Of a DNA stretch of 64,000 nt, positions 54,596 to 63,565 are shown piece by piece. The translations under genes were made by a program, and so were the position numbers. The DNA lies in contig NZ_CP009283.1 of NCBI RefSeq assembly GCF_000758625.1, positions 4,661,501-4,725,500 of the forward strand. The letters run 5' to 3'. The number at the start of each line of letters is the position of its first letter. The first letter of the stretch is position 1. A model generated the notes under the pieces. It saw nothing but the letters and a program-made list of their open reading frames with translations. It was not told where the DNA came from and ran no database searches. The DNA is from Paenibacillus sp. FSL R7-0273 (GTDB taxonomy: Bacteria; Bacillota; Bacilli; Paenibacillales; Paenibacillaceae).

Positions 54596-56188
54596 TTACA
54601 GCCCGAGATATTCATAGATTCCGGCAACAAGCTCATTTGCCAGATTATTTTGCAGTGTTTCAGTGAACATGGCAGCTTCATTTCCGGGATTAGTCAGATA
54701 GCCGATCTCCAGCAGTACTGCCGGCATGCTCGTCTCACGGGTAACATGGAGACTTTTGCTGCGGACTCCGTTATCCTTAAAGCCGGTGCCTGCTACCAGA
54801 TGCTTATGCAGAACCTGGGCCAGCGGCAGACTCTCCGTGCGCGAATAATAGGTTTCACTTCCGTTAATCTTATCCCGGTTAGGATAGGTTACATCAAGAG
54901 AATTTCCGTGAATGGATATGAACAGATTAGCCTTGGCTGCCTCGGCAATCTTCACTCTGTCCGCTAGTCCAAGTGTGAGGTCAGTAGTCCGTGTATATAC
55001 AACCTCTACTTTACCGTCCTGTGCGAGCAGTGCACCTACTTTGCCGGCAACGGCAAAGTTCACATCCTTCTCCAGCTTGCCGTTTGGACTGACAGCCCCC
55101 GGCTGCTTGCCGCCGTGTCCGGCATCCAGTACCACCACAGGCTTGCCTGAGCCTCCCGTACCGGCAGCAGGAGCGCTTCCGTTATTAACTGCGTTTAGAT
55201 CAATGGTCACAAGCCCCGTACTCTCGTCTGTACTGAGCTGATAAGGCTGGTTGCCAACCGTCTGGATCACAAACCGGACGGTAGAGGGGCTTGTACTGAA
55301 CAGCGCATATCTTACTTCAGTAACCAGCGGATACCCGGTGACCTCAAGCTTGCCCTGCGGCGTACCGTTTGGTGCAACACCCGGCAGACTGCCTACGAAA
55401 TCCGAAGCAAACGATGCACCTGCAAAATCAACAATAATTCTGTCAGGGCTGCTGAGCCTTGACACCGCAGGCTTGGCGCCTCCAGCTGCCGCAACAATGA
55501 GCCGGTTCTCGCTGAACACGGCTCCCAATACCTGCGGAGTAACCGCTACATTCCCGGCACTGCCGGGAATTGGTGTTGAGGCCGGACCTGCAGCAATGTC
55601 ATCATCCTGGCCTGTTACCGCTGTCTGGACAGGTGTAGCTGACGGTACTGCTGCTGGCTGAGGTGTTGCCGTTGCCACAGGCTGCGGGGATGGGGTCGCC
55701 GCCGGGAGCGGATCTGCGGACGGCATAGTACCGCCGGCTTGTCCGCCGCTCAGATAGACGGTCTTGTCGCTGTTATCCCAGCCGACCTTCAGGCCGAATT
55801 GCTCGCTGACGAAGCGGATCGGAACGAGCACCGTTCCCCCGTTCTGCTTGGGGGCCGCATTAAGCATCAGCGTTACGCCGTCAGCCTCTGCGGTCTTGCT
55901 GCCGACCGCCAGCTGAACGGTCTTTCCGTCCTGCTGTACAGTCACCTTCTTCGTGGTCTGCTCCCACAGCACCTCGAAGCCCAGATTCTCTACGACGACC
56001 CGGATGGGTATCATAACGCTTCCATTTACATTTTCAAGTCTGATTCCCTGGGGCAGCGACAGCTCCTGATTGTCCATAATGATCCTGCCGGCTCCGCTTC
56101 CGGCTGCGGCAGCTTCCCGGCCGGCGAAGGACAGCAGAAGCAGCGGCAGCAGCAATAGTAATAACACCCGTTGTCCGGCTTTTCTCAT
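54596..56188 (-). CDS. N-acetylmuramoyl-L-alanine amidase with stalk and AMIN domains (copy 2)
   Basis: This is a 530-residue paralogue of the downstream amidase, with the same order: signal peptide, copper amine oxidase-like domain (MIPIRVVVENLGFEV and LVPIRFVSEQFGLKV), a longer Pro/Ala/Thr linker (about 155-215), an AMIN domain and Amidase_3. Zinc ligands are in VLDAGHGGKQPG, KLEKDVN and FISIHGNS; the catalytic Glu is in AVLLEIGYLTN. It differs from copy 1 in the linker and in a YPNRDKINGSETYY insertion. ATG 56188 has AAGGG upstream. The 162-base gap to copy 1 holds a structured stretch. Confidence 0.92.
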   Translation of the reverse strand: MRKAGQRVLLLLLLPLLLLSFAGREAAAAGSGAGRIIMDNQELSLPQGIRLENVNGSVMIPIRVVVENLGFEVLWEQTTKKVTVQQDGKTVQLAVGSKTAEADGVTLMLNAAPKQNGGTVLVPIRFVSEQFGLKVGWDNSDKTVYLSGGQAGGTMPSADPLPAATPSPQPVATATPQPAAVPSATPVQTAVTGQDDDIAAGPASTPIPGSAGNVAVTPQVLGAVFSENRLIVAAAGGAKPAVSRLSSPDRIIVDFAGASFASDFVGSLPGVAPNGTPQGKLEVTGYPLVTEVRYALFSTSPSTVRFVIQTVGNQPYQLSTDESTGLVTIDLNAVNNGSAPAAGTGGSGKPVVVLDAGHGGKQPGAVSPNGKLEKDVNFAVAGKVGALLAQDGKVEVVYTRTTDLTLGLADRVKIAEAAKANLFISIHGNSLDVTYPNRDKINGSETYYSRTESLPLAQVLHKHLVAGTGFKDNGVRSKSLHVTRETSMPAVLLEIGYLTNPGNEAAMFTETLQNNLANELVAGIYEYLGL

Positions 56189-56301
56189 CCCTTACTCTCC
56201 CTTTTGGCAAATAATAGTTACTACTAAAAACACAGATAATGATTAGACGACAGAAATCCCCAAAAGTTGCCTGCAAAGGCAATGAATATATCGATTATAG
56301 C

Positions 56302-56341
56302 AAAAAAACTTCTATCTCCGGTACACGGAAATAGAAGTTTT
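56302..56341 (-). terminator. Intrinsic terminator of leuCD
   Basis: AAAACTTCTAT pairs with ATAGAAGTTTT, with an inner CCG/CGG; on the minus strand a T7 tract follows. It ends the leuC-leuD unit. Confidence 0.85.
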
Positions 56342-56377
56342 GTGTAAAATTTGTAAAGTTTAAGGTTACTCTTGTCT

Positions 56378-56983
56378 TTATCTGGCGAACAGCTTCGCAG
56401 CATGACGCTCTTCATAGGCTGCAATCTCATCTGCATGCTTGAGGGTAAGACCGATATCGTCCAGACCCTGCAGCAGGAACTGGCGGCGGTGCTCATCCAG
56501 CTCGAAGCTGATGCTCAGCCCGTAATCATCGCTCAGCGTGTTAGCTTCCAGATCCACATTCAGCTTATAGCCTTCGTGCTCTGCTGTGCGGTTAAAGAGC
56601 TCATCCACCTGGGCTTCCGACAGCTTAATCGGCAGAATGCCGTTCTTGAAGCAGTTATTATAGAAAATGTCGGCATAAGACGGTGCAATAACCACTCTGA
56701 AGCCGTAATCCATAATCGCCCATGGCGCATGCTCCCGGGAGGAGCCGCAGCCGAAGTTGGCACGGGAGATCAGCACGGAGGCTCCCTCATAACGCGGCTT
56801 ATTCATTTCAAAGGCAGGATTGTCGTTGCCTTCTTCATCAAAACGCCATTCGTAGAAGAGGAACTGGCCGAAGCCGGTCCGTTCAATCCGCTTCAGGAAC
56901 TGCTTTGGAATAATAGCATCCGTATCTACATTTACCCGGTCAACCGGGGCAACGATTCCGTTTATTTTTTTGAAAGCTTCCAT
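56378..56983 (-). CDS. leuD: 3-isopropylmalate dehydratase small subunit (LeuD)
   Basis: This is a 201-residue swivelling domain subunit of isopropylmalate isomerase in leucine biosynthesis. Conserved blocks are [23 protein letters not shown], the [22 protein letters not shown] [37 protein letters not shown] and the C-terminal YEERHA. ATG 56983 follows GGGAGG. It is 33 bases after leuC in one unit ending at a strong terminator. Confidence 0.96.
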   Translation of the reverse strand: MEAFKKINGIVAPVDRVNVDTDAIIPKQFLKRIERTGFGQFLFYEWRFDEEGNDNPAFEMNKPRYEGASVLISRANFGCGSSREHAPWAIMDYGFRVVIAPSYADIFYNNCFKNGILPIKLSEAQVDELFNRTAEHEGYKLNVDLEANTLSDDYGLSISFELDEHRRQFLLQGLDDIGLTLKHADEIAAYEERHAAKLFAR

Positions 56984-57016
56984 ATTGTTATTTCCTCCCG
57001 CTCTCTCTCAAAGTTT

Positions 57017-58441
<1,425 letters not shown>

Positions 58442-58564
58442 GATTTCACCTCATTAGTAGAATCGTTCATTGGAAGAGAGTGTGGAGTCTCTCTTGAATG
58501 CTCTAAATATAACACCGCCGTGTTTATAATTCCAAGATATGATTTCTATAAAACTAATAGCCAG

Positions 58565-58576
58565 TGCTTATAAGCA
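58565..58576. promoter_or_regulatory. Palindrome TGCTTATAAGCA upstream of leuC
   Basis: This is a perfect 12-bp palindrome with core CTTATAAG, the same core as the operator-like repeats in front of the LysR gene 0.7 kb away. It could be a LysR binding site controlling leuC, or the divergent gene at 58678. Confidence 0.4.
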
Positions 58577-58677
58577 GCTTAGGCTGGTTAAGCTGGTTAG
58601 AGGCTGTTTTTGTATTCACTCTCAAGTCTGATAGAATCAGTTAGACCCTATTATTAGACAGATCAGGAGGAAGACTT

Positions 58678-59241
58678 ATGAAGAAACCATTTTATAAAAG
58701 CTGGCTGTTCTGGGTAGCTGTAGTTGTGCTGGGCAGTATCATCGGGCAGATTGCCGCAAGGAATCAGCCGGATGGCCAGGCAGATCCTGCTGCCACGCAG
58801 CAAGCACAGCAAACGGCACCTGCAGGCACTTCTGCTGCAGAACCGGCGGCCGGGAATCCCTCCGTCAGCTGGGAATCTGCAATCAAGCAAATCGCCCAGT
58901 CTGATACAGAGCCTGCTCAAAAGGCTGACGCTGTGGAAGTTTTGGCCAAGTCCTACTCTCCTTCTCCTGAAGAACTGACGGACTTTGAATCGCAAGTGGT
59001 TGAAGAGTACAATGCCGGGAATTATCTGGCCCATATCGAGGACGCGGAGTACATGCTGACCAATCTCTTCAAGGCTGTTGTTGTTGAGGGCAAGCATACG
59101 GACGGGGAGCCGATTAAGGAATTCGCTTTTGATTTCTACCAAAATACCAAGAATACCTACCGCGGTGCTGATGCTGTTGACGGTGACTCTGTCAAAGCGA
59201 ACGAAGCGCAGATGGATAAGGCACTTGCCGAAATGAAATAA
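58678..59241 (+). CDS. Membrane-anchored unknown protein
   Basis: This is a 187-residue protein with a single N-terminal transmembrane helix (about 8-25), an Ala/Gln/Pro linker (about 30-62) and a helical C-terminal domain on the outside. That domain is acidic and rich in Asp, Glu and Lys (YNAGNYLAHIEDAEYMLTNLF is the most distinctive part). ATG 58678 follows AGGAGG. I do not recognise the family; lengths and layout resemble several Paenibacillus proteins of unknown role. Its neighbours are leuC (divergent) and lysR (same strand), with no clear functional link. Confidence 0.7.
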   Translation: MKKPFYKSWLFWVAVVVLGSIIGQIAARNQPDGQADPAATQQAQQTAPAGTSAAEPAAGNPSVSWESAIKQIAQSDTEPAQKADAVEVLAKSYSPSPEELTDFESQVVEEYNAGNYLAHIEDAEYMLTNLFKAVVVEGKHTDGEPIKEFAFDFYQNTKNTYRGADAVDGDSVKANEAQMDKALAEMK

Positions 59242-59276
59242 GAGGACCCTACGGGGTTCTCTATATTAAAAAGACC

Positions 59277-59312
59277 ACTTATAGGCTATACTTATAAGTA
59301 TTATAAGTATAC
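59277..59312 (+). promoter_or_regulatory. Operator-like palindromes ahead of the lysR gene
   Basis: A perfect 14-bp palindrome ATACTTATAAGTAT (59288-59301) is followed by an overlapping TTATAAGTATAC and preceded by a half-site ACTTATAGG. The cluster ends about 12 bases before the LysR start, so it probably mediates autoregulation. Confidence 0.5.
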
Positions 59313-59324
59313 AAGGGGTACATT

Positions 59325-60236
59325 ATGGAATTAAGACAATTGCAATACGCGCTGCAAATAGCGGCAGAACGCAACTTCTCGCGGGCTGCCGAGAAATTGC
59401 ACGTGGCCCAGCCCTCGCTCAGCCAGCAGCTGTCCAAGCTGGAGAAGGAGCTTGGCGTAATGCTGTTTCAGCGCAATACCAGCTCCGTAGAGCTTACGCA
59501 TGCCGGAGAACGGTTCGTAGAGCAGGCAGAAGTGATTCTGGGTGCGGTTGAGCTGCTGCGCCAGGAAATGTCGGATATTTCACAGCTGCGAACCGGACGT
59601 GTCGTTGTGGGCAGCATGCCGATTACCGGCGCGCATCTTCTGCCCCACGTGCTGCCTGTATTCAAACAGAACTATGCAGAGGTTGAGATTTCATTGCTTG
59701 AGGATTCTTCAATGAATCTTGAAAAGCTGACCGCCAGCGGCCAGACAGACTTAAGCCTGCTATCACTTCCGCTGGAGATTCCGACCCTGGCGTATGAGGT
59801 GCTCGGGGAGGAACGGATCGATCTGGCTGTTCCTCCGGACCATCCGCTGGCCCTGCGCAAAAAGGAAGGGATACGGACCTCGCTTGAGGAGCTGAAGGAC
59901 GAGCCGTTCATCGTGCTCAAGGAAGGCCAGGGCTTCCGCAAAATGACTATGGAGCTCTGCCGCAAAGCCGGCTTTGAGCCGCGGGTCGTCTTTCAGAGCA
60001 ACAATATGGAGACAATTCAGTCACTGGTTGCTACCGGGATGGGCGTTACCCTGGTGCCGCATTTCATCGCCCGTGCACCGCGCAGTGAATTTGTTCCCGT
60101 CTACCTGCCCTTGGCTGAGCCGGTGCCGAGCCGTACGCTGGTCATCGCCTACCGCAGGGGCCGCTATTTATCCAAGGCTGCAGAGGTGTTTATTGAAACG
60201 TTCAAGAACACCGTTGCCGGACTGGCGGAAGCGTAA
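59325..60236 (+). CDS. LysR-family transcriptional regulator
   Basis: This is a 303-residue LysR regulator. The N-terminal winged helix is MELRQLQYALQIAAERNFS with VAQPSLSQQLSKLEKELGVMLFQR, and the C-terminal substrate-binding fold is LRTGRVVVGSMPITGAHLLP and SNNMETIQSLVATGMGVTLVP. It resembles the CysL/GltC/YwbI group; the inducer is unknown. It is preceded by operator-like palindromes and followed by a strong terminator, so it is monocistronic. The shared CTTATAAG core upstream of leuC makes leucine biosynthesis a candidate target (inference). Confidence 0.9.
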   Translation: MELRQLQYALQIAAERNFSRAAEKLHVAQPSLSQQLSKLEKELGVMLFQRNTSSVELTHAGERFVEQAEVILGAVELLRQEMSDISQLRTGRVVVGSMPITGAHLLPHVLPVFKQNYAEVEISLLEDSSMNLEKLTASGQTDLSLLSLPLEIPTLAYEVLGEERIDLAVPPDHPLALRKKEGIRTSLEELKDEPFIVLKEGQGFRKMTMELCRKAGFEPRVVFQSNNMETIQSLVATGMGVTLVPHFIARAPRSEFVPVYLPLAEPVPSRTLVIAYRRGRYLSKAAEVFIETFKNTVAGLAEA

Positions 60237-60265
60237 AACTGTTCGTTCAACAAAGCCCGACACAA

Positions 60266-60314
60266 AGAAAGGCTGCCGGACCTTCGCTTATCAGCGGAAG
60301 TCCGGCAGCCTTTT
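60266..60314. terminator. Strong bidirectional terminator after lysR
   Basis: AAAGGCTGCCGGA pairs with TCCGGCAGCCTTTTG, with an inner TTCGC/GCGGAA stem. Serves the LysR gene and possibly the convergent small gene. Confidence 0.88.
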
Positions 60315-60385
60315 GTGCTCTTTATATTCTTTTGGCAAACTCATATCATCCGGGTATTATTGTATAAGCTCCACCTGCATCATCA

Positions 60386-60583
60386 CTACATCTGCCGGTT
60401 ATGCTGAGTAATCATCCTGTTCTGGTTATCCGGCATTCGGGCTGTGCTCTCATCAACCGGTCCCTTGGTTCTAACGTCAGCTGCGCGTTCCTCCACAAAA
60501 TCCCGGATAGCCTGATTCTGAAATTCCGCCGCCTCTTTGGCATTTTCGCTCTGCTCCTGCGCGGATTTGTTGTCTTTACTCAA
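60386..60583 (-). CDS. Small hydrophilic unknown protein
   Basis: This is a 65-residue, highly charged protein (MSKDNKSAQEQSENAKEAAE...), probably disordered or helical, with Asn/Gln-rich ends and no hydrophobic segment. A TTG start at 60583 has GGAGGT eight bases ahead. Composition is like small stress- or spore-associated Bacillota proteins, but I recognise no family. It faces away from the T-box and proB. Confidence 0.6.
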   Translation of the reverse strand: MSKDNKSAQEQSENAKEAAEFQNQAIRDFVEERAADVRTKGPVDESTARMPDNQNRMITQHNRQM

Positions 60584-60694
60584 GTGGATGCACCTCCTGG
60601 TAACAGATTATAAATACTTTACCCGATCCCCCCGGGGATAAACATCATATTCCGCTAATGCTGCAACGCATAAAAATATTCCTGACAACTCCCT

Positions 60695-60723
60695 TTGCAA
60701 ACCGCACACCGCCATGGTATTCT
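60695..60723 (+). promoter_or_regulatory. Promoter of the pro operon T-box
   Basis: TTGCAA (60695-60700), 17 bases, TATTCT (60718-60723), directly ahead of the T-box leader. Confidence 0.5.
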
Positions 60724-60729
60724 AATTGT

Positions 60730-60980
60730 CAAATAGTGAAACGTGCAGACGGGACCAGTAAGAAATGCTATAGCCGTGAGCAGAGAGTAAATTCCGGAAG
60801 GCTGAGAGAATTTACCGCGGTTGATATTTCTGAAGCCTACCCCCGAGCGGCCTGCCCCTGCAGGACGGATACTCCCGTTACGAGAATGAAGTCGGATGAT
60901 CCCTCATCAATGAAGGTGGTACCGCGGAAGTTAACCATGCTTTCGTCCTTTGCGCAAGTCTTAGGATGGGGGCTTTTTGT
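60730..60980 (+). ncRNA. T-box leader (proline) of proBAC
   Basis: The antiterminator bulge sequence AAGGTGGTACCGCGGAAG (60913-60930) is the T-box signature, where uncharged tRNA's 3' NCCA end pairs. Stem I features are present upstream (GAGAGTAA near 60783 and GCTGAGAG near 60801). In the expected specifier loop position the sequence TGAAGCCTAC (60831-60840) offers CCU, a proline codon, at 60836-60838. This fits the proline genes downstream. The competing terminator is at 60939-60978. Confidence 0.9.
60939..60978 (+). terminator. T-box regulated terminator
   Basis: GCTTTCGTCCT (60939-60949) pairs, partly by G-T, with AGGATGGGGGC (60963-60973), followed by five T. It forms when tRNA-Pro is charged. 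Confidence 0.85.
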
Positions 60981-61021
60981 CGTTTTCAGATGTTCAATTC
61001 TAAAGGGGAAGTGAAGATAAA

Positions 61022-62125
61022 GTGGCAACACGTATTGTAGTCAAAATCGGCAGCAGCTCGCTGACCGGACCTGAGGGCGGCTTAAACCGCGAAGCCGTAG
61101 CGTTCTTTGCCGCCGAGCTTGCCGCACTGCGGCAGGCCGGCTGTGAGGTGCTGCTGGTAACCTCCGGGGCAGTGGCTGCCGGATTCCGCGGCATTGGGTA
61201 TATAGCCCGGCCGAAGCTGCTGCATGAGAAGCAGGCTGCAGCCGCGGTCGGACAGGTGATGCTGATGCAGGCATACCAGGAGGCTTTTGCACAGCATGGT
61301 CTGCCGACCGCACAGATCCTGCTGACCCGCACAGATTTCTGCAGCCGCCGGGCGATGAACAATGCCATGATGACGGTAGAGGAACTGCTCAGACAGGGTG
61401 CAATCCCTATTTTTAATGAAAATGACACCGTATCAGTGGATGAGCTCAAATTCGGGGATAATGATACCCTGTCGGCGCTCGTCGCCAATCTGCTCAAGGC
61501 CTCGCACCTGCTGCTGCTCACCGACATGGACGGACTGTACAGCGGAGATCCGCGCAAGACCCCTGATGCAATCCGCTTCAGCCGGGTGCAGGAGATCACA
61601 CCTGAAATCTATGCTTATGCGGGCGGAGCCGGCTCCAGTGTCGGCACAGGCGGAATGCGCTCCAAAATTGACGCTGCCAAAATCGCCACCCGGGGAGGCG
61701 TGCCGGTGTTCATCGGACGGGCATCCGAACCAGGCGATCTGGCCCTGGCCGCGGCCGGAGACGGCAGAGGAACTTATTTTGATACTACCCTTTCCTCCCT
61801 GCCGGTCAAAAAGCAATGGTTAGGATTTATGTCAACACCGCTCGGCTCCCTGTATGTGGATGACGGAGCGGTAGAGGCCCTGCTGCACGGCGGGCATAGC
61901 CTGCTGCCGGTTGGCGTTAGACGGATTGAAGGCAGCTTCCACTCGGGGGATGTTGTTGAGGTTCTTGGACCGGATGCAACCCTGTTGGGCCGGGGCATTG
62001 TCAACTATGATGATACCCAGCTCCGCAGTATTCAGGGCTTGCCCAGCCGGGAGATTGTTCCAAAGCTCGGTGAAGTTCATCGGCTTGAGGTTATACACCG
62101 GGATGAATGGATAACGCTGCGTTAA
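61022..62125 (+). CDS. proB: Glutamate 5-kinase
   Basis: This is a 367-residue first enzyme of proline synthesis. The N-terminal amino-acid kinase domain has VVKIGSSSLTGPEGG, LVTSGAVAAGF, FNENDTVSVDELKFGDNDTLSA, LTDMDGLYSGDPR and GTGGMRSKIDAAKIAT. The C-terminal PUA domain (about 280-360) has KGILLVD-like GSLYVDDGAVEALLHGG and RGIVNY. A GTG start at 61022 has GGGGAAG upstream. It is the first gene of the T-box-controlled proBAC operon. The PUA domain is linked to feedback inhibition by proline in the family. Confidence 0.95.
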   Translation: MATRIVVKIGSSSLTGPEGGLNREAVAFFAAELAALRQAGCEVLLVTSGAVAAGFRGIGYIARPKLLHEKQAAAAVGQVMLMQAYQEAFAQHGLPTAQILLTRTDFCSRRAMNNAMMTVEELLRQGAIPIFNENDTVSVDELKFGDNDTLSALVANLLKASHLLLLTDMDGLYSGDPRKTPDAIRFSRVQEITPEIYAYAGGAGSSVGTGGMRSKIDAAKIATRGGVPVFIGRASEPGDLALAAAGDGRGTYFDTTLSSLPVKKQWLGFMSTPLGSLYVDDGAVEALLHGGHSLLPVGVRRIEGSFHSGDVVEVLGPDATLLGRGIVNYDDTQLRSIQGLPSREIVPKLGEVHRLEVIHRDEWITLR

Positions 62126-62207
62126 GAGAGCTAACAGCAGACTCATAGAGCTGTCATCCGAATTGAGAAGATTATTTAACATAGACCACTATCCAGGAGG
62201 GAACGTT

Positions 62208-63455
62208 ATGAGTGAAGTTGTAAACAAGGCATCCCGGGCTAAAGAAACTACGGGAGTACTGGCAGGACTAACCACCGGCCAGAAAAATGAGGCGCTGCTT
62301 GTCATGGCCGACGCACTGCGGCAGGAGGCACAGTCCATTATTGCTGCTAACGCGGAGGATCTGGAGCGCGGTCGTCAAGCCGGAACTCCGGAGTCTATGC
62401 TCGACCGCCTGGCACTGGATATCAGCCGGATCGATGCCATTGCAGAAGGCCTGCAGCAAATTGCTGTTCTGCCTGATCCGGTCGGAGATACACTTGAGAC
62501 CTTTGAGCGTCCGAACGGCCTTTCGATCGAAAAAATCCGTGTACCGCTCGGCGTAATAGGCATTATCTATGAAGCCCGCCCGAATGTAACGGTAGATGCT
62601 GCCGGTCTTTGCCTGAAGACAGGCAATGCCGTAGTTTTACGCGGGGGCTCTTCTGCCCTCTCCTCAAACCGGCGGATTGTTGAAGTGCTGCATACTGCTC
62701 TGGCGAAAACGTCCCTGCCTCCCGGCGCCCTCCAGCTGATCGAGGATCCGAACCGTTCTTCCGTTGACGAGATGCTCAAGCTTAACGGCCTGCTGGATGT
62801 AATCATTCCGCGCGGGGGCAGCTCGCTGATCCAGAATGTTGTAATGAATGCCACTGTGCCTGTAATTGAAACGGGGGCAGGCATATGCCATACTTATCTG
62901 GATGCTGGATGTCAGCCGGAAATGGCCGAGCGTATCAGCCTCAATGCCAAAGCCCAGCGTCCGTCCGTCTGCAACTCTATGGAAACTCTGCTCATTCACC
63001 GTGAATACGCCGCTGAGCATCTGCCTGCGCTTGCTGAAGCCTTCCGCAAGGCGAAGGTTGAGCTGCGCGGCTGTCAGGAAACGTTAGCTCTAGTTCCATG
63101 GGCGGTACCGGTCACTGCAGCGGATTACGCAACCGAATATAATGACTATATTCTTAACATCCGGATTGTCAGCGGACTGGATGAAGCATTGGGTCACATT
63201 GCGGAGTACAGCACCAAGCATTCAGAATGTATTGTTACCGAAAATGCAGAGCACGCTGTCCGGTTCATGCAGGAGGTGGATGCCGCAGCTGTATACCATA
63301 ACGCCTCAACCCGGTTCACTGACGGCTTTGAATTCGGCTTTGGCGCCGAGATCGGCATCAGCACCCAAAAGCTGCATGCGCGCGGACCGATGGGCCTGCC
63401 TGCGCTTACTTCCTGCAAATACAAAATTTACGGGACCGGCCAAATCCGGGGATAA
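62208..63455 (+). CDS. proA: Gamma-glutamyl phosphate reductase
   Basis: This is a 415-residue NADPH-dependent reductase and the second proline enzyme. It has an aldehyde dehydrogenase-like fold with PLGVIGIIYEARPNVTVDAAGLCLKTGNAV, RGGSSLIQNV, the catalytic Cys in VIETGAGICHTYLD and the C-terminal FTDGFEFGFGAEIGISTQKLHARGPMGLPALTS-type block. ATG 62208 follows GGAGGG; an open frame from 62163 has no such site. 82 bases separate it from proB and 110 from proC; the latter gap contains a duplicated hairpin. Confidence 0.95.
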   Translation: MSEVVNKASRAKETTGVLAGLTTGQKNEALLVMADALRQEAQSIIAANAEDLERGRQAGTPESMLDRLALDISRIDAIAEGLQQIAVLPDPVGDTLETFERPNGLSIEKIRVPLGVIGIIYEARPNVTVDAAGLCLKTGNAVVLRGGSSALSSNRRIVEVLHTALAKTSLPPGALQLIEDPNRSSVDEMLKLNGLLDVIIPRGGSSLIQNVVMNATVPVIETGAGICHTYLDAGCQPEMAERISLNAKAQRPSVCNSMETLLIHREYAAEHLPALAEAFRKAKVELRGCQETLALVPWAVPVTAADYATEYNDYILNIRIVSGLDEALGHIAEYSTKHSECIVTENAEHAVRFMQEVDAAAVYHNASTRFTDGFEFGFGAEIGISTQKLHARGPMGLPALTSCKYKIYGTGQIRG

Positions 63456-63457
63456 CC

Positions 63458-63549
63458 TTCAGTGAGGTTAAGCTCACAAAACTTAGGTCTATGCTTACGA
63501 AGTGAGTTTTGTACGCAGATCATTCAGTGAGGTTAAGCTCACAAAACTT
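63458..63549 (+). repeat. Exact 27-bp direct repeat with hairpin between proA and proC
   Basis: TTCAGTGAGGTTAAGCTCAC followed by AAAACTT occurs identically at 63458-63484 and 63523-63549. Each copy forms GTGAG/CTCAC with a 6-base loop. Between them a GTGAGTTTTGT can pair with the first copy's ACAAAACT. The second copy ends three bases before the proC ribosome site (AGGGGGA). Confidence 0.8.
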
Positions 63550-63565
63550 TTAGGGGGACTCATAC

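Noticed and set aside
58442..58677. Leucine T-box upstream of leuC
   Set aside because: No T-box bulge signature or leader terminator is present; only the CTTATAAG palindrome stands out.
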